Under the pieces are notes generated by a model. It was not told where the DNA came from. It did no database searches and saw only the letters and a program-made list of their open reading frames with translations. Made by a program: the position numbers and the translations under genes. Shown one piece after another: positions 1 through 5,944 of a stretch of DNA of 6,646 bases (position 1 is the stretch's first letter; the number at the start of each line of letters is the position of its first letter). Source of the stretch: Patescibacteria group bacterium (GTDB taxonomy: Bacteria > Patescibacteriota > Minisyncoccia > Phycocordibacterales > UBA12079); the NCBI GenBank assembly GCA_018894995.1, contig JAHIOZ010000016.1, positions 1 to 6,646 on the forward strand, in the 5' to 3' direction.

Positions 1-590
1 CAAAGATTTTTTGACTTCGCCAACTTATATAAAATATTGCATTCTGGTATTCTGCAGAATACCAGAATGCTTTTATTTTTATTATTCTTTTCATTTTCTC
101 GCTGAACCAAAGGTTTATGGTTTAACAATTTTTTCAATAAATACTGCCCAACAATATGCGGAGCTGAAACATCCACCAAATCCCAATTATTTATATTCTT
201 GGAATTTTTAATGTAAAAATCAAAAATCTCTCTTTGCCCGTCCGCAGAATTAGAATTTTGTTGGCTACCAGGTAGCCAATTTTTTTTATTATCCTTCCAG
301 GAAAAGTTGTAAGTGCTATTCACAACTTTTTTATATTTTTCAATAAGAATTACCAGAGAGATAAATCTATATTCATGAATTTTGCTATCCAAAAGTTTTT
401 GTAAATCACTCAAATTCAAATCTGAATATTTTTTTGAAATTTTTCTCTGTACAGGAACTTTCACTCCCAAAAAAATATCACCTTCTCCATACTCCCCCTT
501 TCCCGTTTTAAAAAATCTTTTCAAATTTTTCGCTTGCTCGCGGTTAGCGTTTTCTTTTAATTCTTTTTTTAATTGTTCAATCAATTTCAT
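1..590 (-). CDS. DNA alkylation repair enzyme, AlkD family (3' end cut off by window)
   Basis: I translated 196 codons without a stop from the ATG at 590-588 to the left edge; the C-terminal part lies outside the window. The protein matches the AlkD family (HEAT-like alpha-helical repeat DNA glycosylases that remove bulky or positively charged N3/N7-alkylpurines). Family-typical segments are 'RFFKTGKGEYGEGD' (residues 25-38), 'FLGVKVPVQRKI' (40-51), 'HEYRFISLVIL' (72-82) and 'NNWDLVD' (134-140). W136 and D140 match the Trp/Asp pair (W109/D113 in Bacillus AlkD) that holds the lesion and acts in catalysis. Residues 185-196 ('NILYKLAKSKNL') are the next family helix. Two stretches, about 88-119 and 158-185, look longer than the family needs and are Asn/Lys-rich; both overlie DNA palindromes. 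The start is supported by an extended -10 box 7 bp upstream. There is no Shine-Dalgarno sequence. It lies downstream of tgt on the same strand, 109 bp away. Confidence 0.85.
   Translation of the reverse strand, partial: MKLIEQLKKELKENANREQAKNLKRFFKTGKGEYGEGDIFLGVKVPVQRKISKKYSDLNLSDLQKLLDSKIHEYRFISLVILIEKYKKVVNSTYNFSWKDNKKNWLPGSQQNSNSADGQREIFDFYIKNSKNINNWDLVDVSAPHIVGQYLLKKLLNHKPLVQRENEKNNKNKSILVFCRIPECNILYKLAKSKNL
39..70. repeat. Perfect 32-bp palindrome inside alkD
   Basis: The two 16-bp halves (first half gcattctggtattctg) are exact reverse complements with no central spacer. The flanking bases do not pair. On the coding strand it is read in frame as residues 174-184 (SILVFCRIPEC), between an Asn/Lys-rich linker and the next conserved AlkD helix. 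The position and in-frame reading resemble palindromic elements known to insert into genes, such as Rickettsia palindromic elements; this similarity is an inference. Confidence 0.8.
261..279. repeat. 19-bp palindrome inside alkD (9-bp arms)
   Basis: Arms ttggctacc and ggtagccaa flank a single A. It is read in frame as residues 104-110 (NWLPGSQ) within the first over-long loop of the AlkD-like protein. Confidence 0.7.
302..330. repeat. Inverted repeat inside alkD (9-bp arms, 11-nt loop)
   Basis: Arms aaaagttgt (302-310) and acaactttt (322-330) are exact reverse complements. It encodes roughly residues 88-96 at the left edge of the same extra loop that holds the 261-279 palindrome. Being AT-rich, it is weaker evidence than the two GC-containing palindromes. 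Confidence 0.5.
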
Positions 591-597
591 AAAATAA

Positions 598-606
598 ATT
601 ATATCA
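598..606 (-). promoter_or_regulatory. Candidate extended -10 promoter of alkD
   Basis: On the minus strand the sequence reads TGaTATAAT, a perfect -10 hexamer with the extended TGn motif. It ends 7 bp before the alkD ATG, so transcription would begin at or next to the start codon. No good -35 box lies 17 bp upstream, as is usual for extended -10 promoters. The surrounding DNA is very AT-rich, so a chance match is possible. Confidence 0.5.
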
Positions 607-683
607 AATTAATTATTTTTATTTATAGAAGTTAAATAAGATTACAGATCGTTATAATTTTATATATATTTTTAAAAAATCTA

Positions 684-716
684 AACTGTCAGCTATAAGC
701 TACTGGCTATCAGCTT
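684..716 (-). repeat. Degenerate 7-bp tandem repeat at the tgt 3' end
   Basis: On the plus strand, AGCT-like cores begin at 691, 698, 705 and 712, exactly 7 bp apart, with a weaker unit at 684. On the minus strand the units read AG-N4-T (agctgat, agccagt, agcttat, agctgac). The last codons of tgt and its TAG stop (702-700) fall inside the array, the stop being formed at a T/AG unit junction. Confidence 0.65.
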
Positions 717-1944
717 TTCTATAATATTTACTTAAAAATTTTTCTTTAAATTCCTCAAAATTTTCGTCCAAAATTGATTGGCGGATATCCGCTACAAGCT
801 TATTTATAAAATATAAATTATGAATTGTTGCCAGTGTTCCGGCTTGCATTTCTTTCGCTCTAAACAAATGCGACAAATAAGCTTTTGTATAATTTTGACA
901 AGTGTAACAACCACATTCCTTTTCAATCGGTTCAAAATCCTCTTTAAATTTTGCATTCAAAATATTTATTTTTCCATCTAAAGTGTATATTGTTCCGTTT
1001 CTCGCCATTCTGGTTGGAGCAACACAGTCAAACAAATCCACCCCGTTTTCAATTCCACCAAACAAATCAGACGGTTCCCCAATCCCCAAAAGATGCCGTG
1101 GTTTTTCTTCGGGCAAAATTTCATTCACCCAGCCAACCGCCGTGTACATATCCTCTTTACTGAAAGAACCGCCAATTCCAAAACCGTCAAAATCCATTTC
1201 GGAAATAACTTTTGCACTCTCCCTTCTCAGATCTTCAAACCTTCCCCCCTGCACAATTCCAAACAACGCAATTTCATTTTTGTGGGCTCCCGACACCCAC
1301 TTTTTTTCTTTGTTTAGTTTTTTGTGTTCGTCGAGACTTCTTTTCGCCCAACGGTGAGTTCTGTTCATTGCCTCTTTTTGATATTTGTAACCGGCGGTTG
1401 GAGAAGTGCATTCATCAAAAGCAAAAATCATATCCGCTCCGATGTTGTGTTGGATTTGAATTGATTTTTCAGGAGTGAAACGATGTTCGCTTCCGTCAAT
1501 GTGTGAACGAAAGATTACCCCGTCTTCATCAATTTTTGCCAAAGCGCAAGATGAATTTGTTCCGCCGTTTTCAGCTCTGCAACGAACCTTGGTACTTTCT
1601 CCCGAAGCGATTTTACTGACATTGTCCCCAAAAGCGGCACCCAAAGAAAAAACCTGAAAACCACCTGAGTCGGTCATCGTCGGGCCATTCCAATTCATAA
1701 ATTTATTTAAACCTCCGGCTTTTTTTAAAATTTCATCTCCCGGTTGCAAATACAAATGATAAGTGTTCGCCAAAACAACTTGCGAACCCAAGTCTTTCAC
1801 TTGCTCGGGGGTCAAAGCCTTCACGGTTGCTTTTGTTCCCACAGTCACAAAAGCCGGAGTTTCAATAATTCCGTGAGAAGTTTTCAGAGTTCCCACCCGT
1901 CCGAGTTTTCCTTCTAATTTCTTTTTTATTGTGAATTTCAACAT
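700..1944 (-). CDS. tgt: Queuine/preQ1 tRNA-guanine transglycosylase (Tgt)
   Basis: The enzyme exchanges guanine 34 in GUN-anticodon tRNAs for a queuosine precursor (preQ1 in bacteria). The 414-residue product is a Tgt TIM barrel. 'TDSGGFQVFSL' (91-101) carries the general acid/base D92. 'FDECT' (176-180) is the base-binding stretch seen in bacterial enzymes. 'FGIVQGG' (228-234) lines the pocket. 'DLFDCVAPTRMARNG' (303-317) carries the nucleophile D306. Zinc ligands are C344, C346 and C349 and H375, with the exact CxCx2Cx25H spacing. Compared with about 375 residues in E. coli, there are extra residues at about 104-136 (roughly 30 after 'VFSLG') and about 205-222. The last five residues (KADSQ) and the TAG stop come from a 7-bp repeat. 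The ATG at 1944 fits the family N-terminus. It is divergent from rluF and has no Shine-Dalgarno sequence. The source of preQ1 or queuine is not visible here. Confidence 0.96.
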   Translation of the reverse strand: MLKFTIKKKLEGKLGRVGTLKTSHGIIETPAFVTVGTKATVKALTPEQVKDLGSQVVLANTYHLYLQPGDEILKKAGGLNKFMNWNGPTMTDSGGFQVFSLGAAFGDNVSKIASGESTKVRCRAENGGTNSSCALAKIDEDGVIFRSHIDGSEHRFTPEKSIQIQHNIGADMIFAFDECTSPTAGYKYQKEAMNRTHRWAKRSLDEHKKLNKEKKWVSGAHKNEIALFGIVQGGRFEDLRRESAKVISEMDFDGFGIGGSFSKEDMYTAVGWVNEILPEEKPRHLLGIGEPSDLFGGIENGVDLFDCVAPTRMARNGTIYTLDGKINILNAKFKEDFEPIEKECGCYTCQNYTKAYLSHLFRAKEMQAGTLATIHNLYFINKLVADIRQSILDENFEEFKEKFLSKYYRKADSQ

Positions 1945-1947
1945 TTA

Positions 1948-1980
1948 TTAAGAATAATGAATTATGAATTAAGAAGCAAG
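1948..1980. repeat. Degenerate 7-bp tandem repeat upstream of tgt
   Basis: GAAT-type cores start at 1952, 1959, 1966 and 1973, exactly 7 bp apart (units like taagaat, aatgaat, tatgaat, taagaag). It covers the tgt promoter region immediately before the start codon. Confidence 0.6.
1951..1979 (-). promoter_or_regulatory. Candidate tgt promoter, leaderless geometry
   Basis: On the minus strand TTGCTT (1979-1974), a 17-bp spacer and TATTCT (1956-1951) form a plausible sigma70-type promoter. The -10 ends 6 bp before the ATG. Both boxes lie within or touch the 7-bp repeat array, so the match may simply follow from repeat composition. A perfect TATAAT also lies further upstream (2049-2044, minus) and could be an alternative. 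Confidence 0.35.
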
Positions 1981-1997
1981 AAAAAAAACTCTAAATC

Positions 1998-2089
1998 CTA
2001 GACCCCCACACCTTTCATAATGTTATTAAAACAATAAATTTTAATTATAAAATACTCGGTATAGAAGATGAAATGTGTTGGGGGTTTGG
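1998..2089. repeat. Imperfect inverted repeat between tgt and rluF
   Basis: The arm at 2001-2018 (gacccccacacctttcat) pairs with 2068-2086 with one mismatch, one bulged base and one G-T at the end. Allowing wobble, pairing extends out to 1998/2089. The AT-rich spacer is about 49 bp. The C-rich/G-rich arms stand out in an AT-rich spacer. It lies upstream of the proposed rluF promoter, so it need not be transcribed with rluF. I do not recognise a named element. Confidence 0.55.
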
Positions 2090-2106
2090 TTTTTATGTTT
2101 TGGAAT

Positions 2107-2135
2107 TTGTGTTTTGTTCCCCCAGACTGTATCAT
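2107..2135 (+). promoter_or_regulatory. Candidate rluF promoter, leaderless geometry
   Basis: TTGTGT (2107-2112), a 17-bp spacer and TATCAT (2130-2135) precede the ATG at 2142 by 6 bp. Transcription would then begin at about the A of the start codon. This supports the 2142 start over the longer frame beginning at 2073. Confidence 0.4.
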
Positions 2136-2141
2136 CTTGAT

Positions 2142-2849
2142 ATGGAATACCCAATAAGAATAAATCGCTACCTACTATTAAAAGGCTTTTGTTCTCGTCG
2201 CGAGGCTGACCGATTGATTGAGAAAAAACAGGTCAAAATTAACGGAAAAATCGCTGAAATCGGACAGAAAGTAGAGAAAGAGGATAAAGTAGAAGTAGGC
2301 AAAAAATTCGAGGAGATTGCCCAAAACAGGGTCTACTTGGCTTTCAACAAACCTATAGGGGTAGTCACTCATGACCCAATTGAGGGGCAGACTAGCATAG
2401 ATGACATCCTAAAATACGAAACAAAAGTATTCCCGCTCGGAAGACTGGATAAAAACTCGCACGGGCTGATTATTTTGACCAACGACGGAAGAATTACCAA
2501 CCCCCTACTCAATCCGGAATTGGAACATGAAAAAGAATATGTGGTTGAAGTGAATCACCGCATTGATTTGAATTTCATCCGAGAAATGGAAAAAGGAGTA
2601 AGCATTGACGGCTACAAAACCAAACCGACAAAAATTAAAAAAGTTGATCCGCGAAAATTTCACATTATTTTAACCGAAGGGAAAAAACACCAAATTCGAA
2701 GAATGTGTTCCGCGCTCAAACAAGAAATCACAGACTTAGAAAGAATTCGTATAATGAACATTAACCTGGGAAAAGTAAAAACGGGAGAATTCAGAGAAAT
2801 CAAAGGGGAAGAATTAAAAAAATTCTTGAAGCAATTAAATGTTAATTAA
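2142..2849 (+). CDS. rluF: 23S rRNA pseudouridine synthase, RluF-like (RsuA/RluB/E/F family)
   Basis: The 235-residue protein has an N-terminal S4 RNA-binding domain (about 5-52; 'INRYLLLKGFCSRREADRL', 7-25) followed by the pseudouridine synthase domain. 'AFNKPIGVVTH' (67-77) opens the catalytic domain. 'GRLDKNSHGLIILTNDG' (100-116) contains the catalytic D103. 'KEYVVEV' (131-137), 'HQIRRMC' (183-189) and 'LERIRIMNINLG' (199-210) follow the E. coli RluF pattern closely. RluF isomerises U2604 (and modifies U2605 less) in 23S rRNA; which uridine is used here is inferred from similarity. The frame is open upstream to an ATG at 2073, but the 23 extra residues are low-complexity and outside the family N-terminus, and a promoter-like sequence lies within them, so I chose 2142. 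The last 15 bp overlap the 3' end of the small membrane protein gene on the opposite strand. Confidence 0.9.
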   Translation: MEYPIRINRYLLLKGFCSRREADRLIEKKQVKINGKIAEIGQKVEKEDKVEVGKKFEEIAQNRVYLAFNKPIGVVTHDPIEGQTSIDDILKYETKVFPLGRLDKNSHGLIILTNDGRITNPLLNPELEHEKEYVVEVNHRIDLNFIREMEKGVSIDGYKTKPTKIKKVDPRKFHIILTEGKKHQIRRMCSALKQEITDLERIRIMNINLGKVKTGEFREIKGEELKKFLKQLNVN

Positions 2850-3032
2850 ATTGTTGTAATTGGAGATGAAAGACGGGATAGCGAAAGCTAATCCGATAAG
2901 AGGAAGAACGACGGCGATAATCGTAACCCAAATAATTATCAAAAAATATTTTCTGGTTTTTTCAACCGATTGATAAATCGCGTCAATTTTTTTCTCTTGT
3001 TCTTCTATTTTTTTTAAAATTTCTTGTTCCAT
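2835..3032 (-). CDS. Small single-span membrane protein, function unknown
   Basis: The 65-residue protein has a charged, probably helical N-terminus rich in Glu/Lys (residues 1-28, possible short coiled coil). A long hydrophobic stretch follows (about 29-56, 'YFLIIIWVTIIAVVLPLIGL' region) with a Pro near its middle, then a short polar tail. It would sit in the cytoplasmic membrane with most of its soluble part on one side. It resembles short hypothetical proteins I associate with Parcubacteria-type genomes, but I cannot assign a function. It ends inside rluF (15-bp antiparallel overlap). Its ATG at 3032 has no Shine-Dalgarno sequence. It lies 169 bp downstream of clpB with a repeat element between, so co-transcription is uncertain. 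Confidence 0.7.
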   Translation of the reverse strand: MEQEILKKIEEQEKKIDAIYQSVEKTRKYFLIIIWVTIIAVVLPLIGLAFAIPSFISNYNNLINI

Positions 3033-3102
3033 GGTTTTTTAAATTAGGGTTTACTTTGAATTACGAAACTCACCAAACAATAAATTTTTAGTATCTTTAA
3101 TC

Positions 3103-3167
3103 TGGGTTGCTTCGTCGTATTGGTATTGCTTCGAATTTTGAAAAATTCGAAGTCCTCGCAAAGACGG
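3103..3167 (-). repeat. Interspersed repeat with end motifs CGTCTTTGCGAG and CGAAGCAACCC
   Basis: On the minus strand one end reads CGTCTTTGCGAGG (3166-3154) and the other ACGACGAAGCAACCC (3118-3104). Between them lies a hairpin (3129-3152). The ends resemble the widespread bacterial interspersed repeat of the form 'CGTCATTGCGAG ... CGAAGCAATCC'; this comparison is from memory. A second copy with related ends lies on the other side of clpB (5997-6088) in the opposite orientation. Confidence 0.6.
3129..3152. repeat. Hairpin with 11-bp arms inside the interspersed repeat
   Basis: cttcgaatttt (3129-3139) and aaaattcgaag (3142-3152) are exact reverse complements around a 2-nt centre. In practice the stem would open to a loop of about 4 nt. 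No T-run follows in the direction of clpB transcription, so it is not a classical intrinsic terminator. Confidence 0.7.
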
Positions 3168-3180
3168 AAAAAATCATTCA

Positions 3181-3211
3181 CTATGCACTAAACGCTATAC
3201 CCTAAATGCTC
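3181..3211 (-). repeat. Degenerate 7-bp tandem repeat at the clpB 3' end
   Basis: On the plus strand CTA/CTC cores start at 3181, 3188, 3195, 3202 and 3209, exactly 7 bp apart. On the minus strand the units are AG-N4-T (agcattt, agggtat, agcgttt, agtgcat). The clpB stop TAG (3204-3202) is a T/AG unit junction, the same phase as in the tgt array. Confidence 0.7.
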
Positions 3212-5904
3212 CGTTCCAACTGGACTTCTTTTTGCCTTACCCTTGCTTCAAAATTTTTGCTTTTAATCATTTTGGCTTTTTTCTTCTTTACATTAAAGAC
3301 TAATTCGTCCCCTTTCACATCCACACTAACCGAACCTCCCACCATCATACTGTTTTCAATCATTGAACCCGCAATCGGTGTCAAAACTTTATTTTGAATC
3401 AATCTCTTCAAAGGTCTTGCTCCGTATTGAGGGTCATAACCTTTTTTTGCAAGATAAACAAGAGCTTCTTCGGAAATTTTAAATTCAATTTCTTTTTCTT
3501 CCAATCTTTTTCGAACCAATTCAATTTGAATATTAACGATTTCTTTTATCGCTTCCGGGGAAAGCACATCAAAAATCACTATTTCATCAAGACGATTTAT
3601 GAATTCCGGTCGGAAATTATCTTTCAGCACTTTCATTATACTACTTTTTGCATCACGGTAGCTATCAACATCGCTCTTATTTTGCCCAAATCCAATTGAC
3701 TCCATTTTATCAATGAATTGCGAACCAACATTTGATGTCATAATAATTACGGTATTTTTAAAGTTTACCGTTCTTCCTTTCGCATCAGTTAAAGTTCCAT
3801 TATCAAGAACCTGCAAAAGTATGTTAAACACTTCGGGATGAGCTTTTTCTATTTCGTCAAACAAAACTACGGCATAAGGTCGGTGACGAACTTGCTCTGT
3901 AAGTTTGCCTCCCTCATCATGGCCAACATATCCCGGAGGAGAACCAATCAATTTCGAAACTGAATGTTTCTCCATCAACTCAGACATATCAATTCGAATA
4001 AGTGCCCTTTCATCATCAAACAAAAAGCCGGCTAACTTCTTGGTCAATTCTGTTTTTCCAACTCCTGTCGGACCCAAAAACATAAAAGAGCCAATCGGTT
4101 TGTTCGGATCAGAAATTCCCACGCGCGACCTCTTAACTGCTTCGGATATTTTTCGAATAGCCTCGTCCTGACCGATAACTCCCTCTTTCAAAGAAGAATC
4201 AATCCTGCTTAATTTTTCAACTTCTTCCTCCAACATTCTTGTTACAGGAACACCTGACCAACGACTGACAATATCGGCAATCTCATTTTCTGTGATTTCT
4301 TCATTCAAAATTCTTCGTGATTTTTGAAGTTTTTTTAATTTGCAATTATTCAACTTCAATTCTTTTTCCAATTGAGGAATTTTTACATAACGAATTTCAG
4401 CCGCTCGCGACAAATCCGCAACAGCTTCAGCTCTTTCCGCCTCAGCCCTCAATCCCTCCGATTCTTCTTTTATAAGTTTAATGCTCGAAAGAACATCTTT
4501 TTCATTTTTCCATTTCAACTCCAATTCAGAAGTTTTTTCTTTCAAATCTCCAATAGCTTTATCAATTTCTTTCAATCTGGCACTGTTCTTTTTTCCGACA
4601 ACTTCTTTTATCAAAGCTTGCCTTTCAATTTCCAAACGCATTATTTTTCTGTCTGCATCTTCCAAAACAGGTGGTTTGTTTTCAAGAGAAATTTTCAAAG
4701 ACGAAGCCGCTTCATCAATCAGGTCAACCGCTTTGTCAGGCAAAAATCTATCGGTAATATATCGGCTAGACAAATCAACCGCAGCGATAATCGCACCATC
4801 GGTTATTTTTACTCCGTGGAAAAGCTCATATTTTTCTTTCAACCCGCGAAGAATTGCTTTGGCATCATCAAGCGAAGGCTCATTAACCATTACCGGTTGA
4901 AATCTTCTCGTAAGAGCAGGATCTTTTTCAATATATTTTTGATATTCTTTTAAAGTGGTTGCTCCAATCGCTCTCAATTCTCCTCGAGCCAAAGCTGGCT
5001 TAATCATATTTGAAGCATCCATTGAACCTTCCGAAGCACCTGCCCCGACTATTGTGTGAATTTCATCAATAAATAAAATTACTTTTCCGTCCGATTTTTC
5101 AACTTCTTTCATTATCGCTTTCAGTCTCTCCTCAAATTCTCCTCTGTATTTTGTTCCCGCAACCAAAAGTCCCATATCAAGAGAAAGTAATTCTTTCCCT
5201 TTCAAAGATTCAGTGGCATCTCCTTGAACAATTCTCAAAGCCAAACCTTCGGCGATGGCGGTTTTTCCAACTCCCGCTTCACCAATCAAAATAGGATTGT
5301 TTTTTGTTCTTCTCGAAAGAATTTGAATAATTCTTCTTATCTCATCGTCACGACCGATAACAGGGTCAAGTTTGTTGTCCATCGCCAACTGAGTAAGATT
5401 TCGGGTGAATTTAATCAGTGCTTTAAATTGTTTGGGTTTTTTTATGTCAGTGATTTTTCCTTCTCTCACTTCTTTAATCACCTCAATAACTTCTTCTTTG
5501 TTGATTTTAAATCGAGAAACTATTTCTTTAGTGCTTCCAGGAGCGTCCAACAAAGCAACTAAAAAGTGCTCCGTTGAAATAAATTCGTCTTTCATACTTG
5601 AAGCAATTTGGGTTGATTCCTCGAGAACTTTTGCCAATTCGGGAGTTAAATAAATTTGATAAGAAGGATTTAGAGTACTGCTTCTTTCCGGTTCTTCCAA
5701 CATTTCAAACAAAGAATCAGCCAAAAGAATAGTATCAACTCCCAATCTTTCCAAAACGGAAATAACCAAACTTTCTTCCTGCAACATTAAAGCGGTAAAA
5801 AGATGCAAAGGTCCGACATGATTTTGACCTCGTTCAATAGCCAGCTCGTGAGCTTTTTTTATGGCGTCTTTTGCTTTTGTGGTTAGGTGGTTTAGTGGTG
5901 GCAT
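3202..5904 (-). CDS. clpB: ClpB, ATP-dependent protein disaggregase (Hsp100)
   Basis: The 900-residue protein has the complete ClpB layout. The Clp N-domain repeats are at about 5-145. AAA module 1 has Walker A GEAGVGKT (208-215), pore loop KYRG (252-255), Walker B VILFIDE (275-281) and Arg fingers at LTRRF (331-335). The coiled-coil M domain, which docks DnaK and separates ClpB from ClpA/ClpC, is at about 412-535. 'RWSGVPVTRM' (548-557) starts module 2, with Walker A GPTGVGKT (611-618), pore loop GYVG (658-661), Walker B VVLFDE (679-684), 'FINRLDE' (768-774) and sensor 2 GARPLKR (828-834). The hexamer threads aggregated proteins in the cytoplasm. The basic tail (873-900) is longer than in E. 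coli ClpB (about 857 residues in total). I see no CIRCE operator or Shine-Dalgarno sequence upstream. dnaK and grpE are not in the window. The TAG stop lies in a 7-bp repeat. Confidence 0.97.
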   Translation of the reverse strand: MPPLNHLTTKAKDAIKKAHELAIERGQNHVGPLHLFTALMLQEESLVISVLERLGVDTILLADSLFEMLEEPERSSTLNPSYQIYLTPELAKVLEESTQIASSMKDEFISTEHFLVALLDAPGSTKEIVSRFKINKEEVIEVIKEVREGKITDIKKPKQFKALIKFTRNLTQLAMDNKLDPVIGRDDEIRRIIQILSRRTKNNPILIGEAGVGKTAIAEGLALRIVQGDATESLKGKELLSLDMGLLVAGTKYRGEFEERLKAIMKEVEKSDGKVILFIDEIHTIVGAGASEGSMDASNMIKPALARGELRAIGATTLKEYQKYIEKDPALTRRFQPVMVNEPSLDDAKAILRGLKEKYELFHGVKITDGAIIAAVDLSSRYITDRFLPDKAVDLIDEAASSLKISLENKPPVLEDADRKIMRLEIERQALIKEVVGKKNSARLKEIDKAIGDLKEKTSELELKWKNEKDVLSSIKLIKEESEGLRAEAERAEAVADLSRAAEIRYVKIPQLEKELKLNNCKLKKLQKSRRILNEEITENEIADIVSRWSGVPVTRMLEEEVEKLSRIDSSLKEGVIGQDEAIRKISEAVKRSRVGISDPNKPIGSFMFLGPTGVGKTELTKKLAGFLFDDERALIRIDMSELMEKHSVSKLIGSPPGYVGHDEGGKLTEQVRHRPYAVVLFDEIEKAHPEVFNILLQVLDNGTLTDAKGRTVNFKNTVIIMTSNVGSQFIDKMESIGFGQNKSDVDSYRDAKSSIMKVLKDNFRPEFINRLDEIVIFDVLSPEAIKEIVNIQIELVRKRLEEKEIEFKISEEALVYLAKKGYDPQYGARPLKRLIQNKVLTPIAGSMIENSMMVGGSVSVDVKGDELVFNVKKKKAKMIKSKNFEARVRQKEVQLERSI

Positions 5905-5908
5905 AATT

Positions 5909-5943
5909 TTTTAGTTTTTAGTTAATAGTTGATAGTTTTTAGA
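5909..5943. repeat. Degenerate 7-bp tandem repeat just upstream of clpB
   Basis: TAGT cores start at 5912, 5919, 5926 and 5933, with TAGA at 5940, exactly 7 bp apart (units ttttagt, ttttagt, taatagt, tgatagt, ttttaga). The array occupies the clpB promoter and 5' leader region. Its minus-strand sequence contains only weak -10-like stretches such as TATTAA. Confidence 0.75.
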
Positions 5944-5944
5944 A

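Noticed and set aside
11..211. 66-codon plus-strand frame at the left edge
   Set aside because: It is opposite the AlkD-family coding region. The shared peptide 'ILVFCRIPEC' appears in both only because the DNA there is a perfect palindrome.
983..1357. 124-codon open frame antisense to tgt (plus strand)
   Set aside because: It lies within strongly supported tgt coding sequence and has no family features; several overlapping frames here are equally open by composition.
1945..2060. preQ1 riboswitch upstream of tgt
   Set aside because: The likely transcript starts at or near the ATG, and the upstream minus strand shows a 7-bp repeat rather than the small C-rich pseudoknot of preQ1 riboswitches.
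2073..2141. Longer rluF start at the ATG at 2073, adding 23 residues
   Set aside because: The extra residues are low-complexity and not part of the S4-domain family N-terminus. A promoter-like sequence lies within the stretch, and its first bases belong to an inverted repeat.
4372..4953. 193-codon open frame antisense to clpB (plus strand)
   Set aside because: It is fully opposite the clpB M-domain and AAA-1 coding region. The product is Phe/Ser/Asn-rich without a recognisable domain, as expected for a shadow of Lys/Glu-rich codons.
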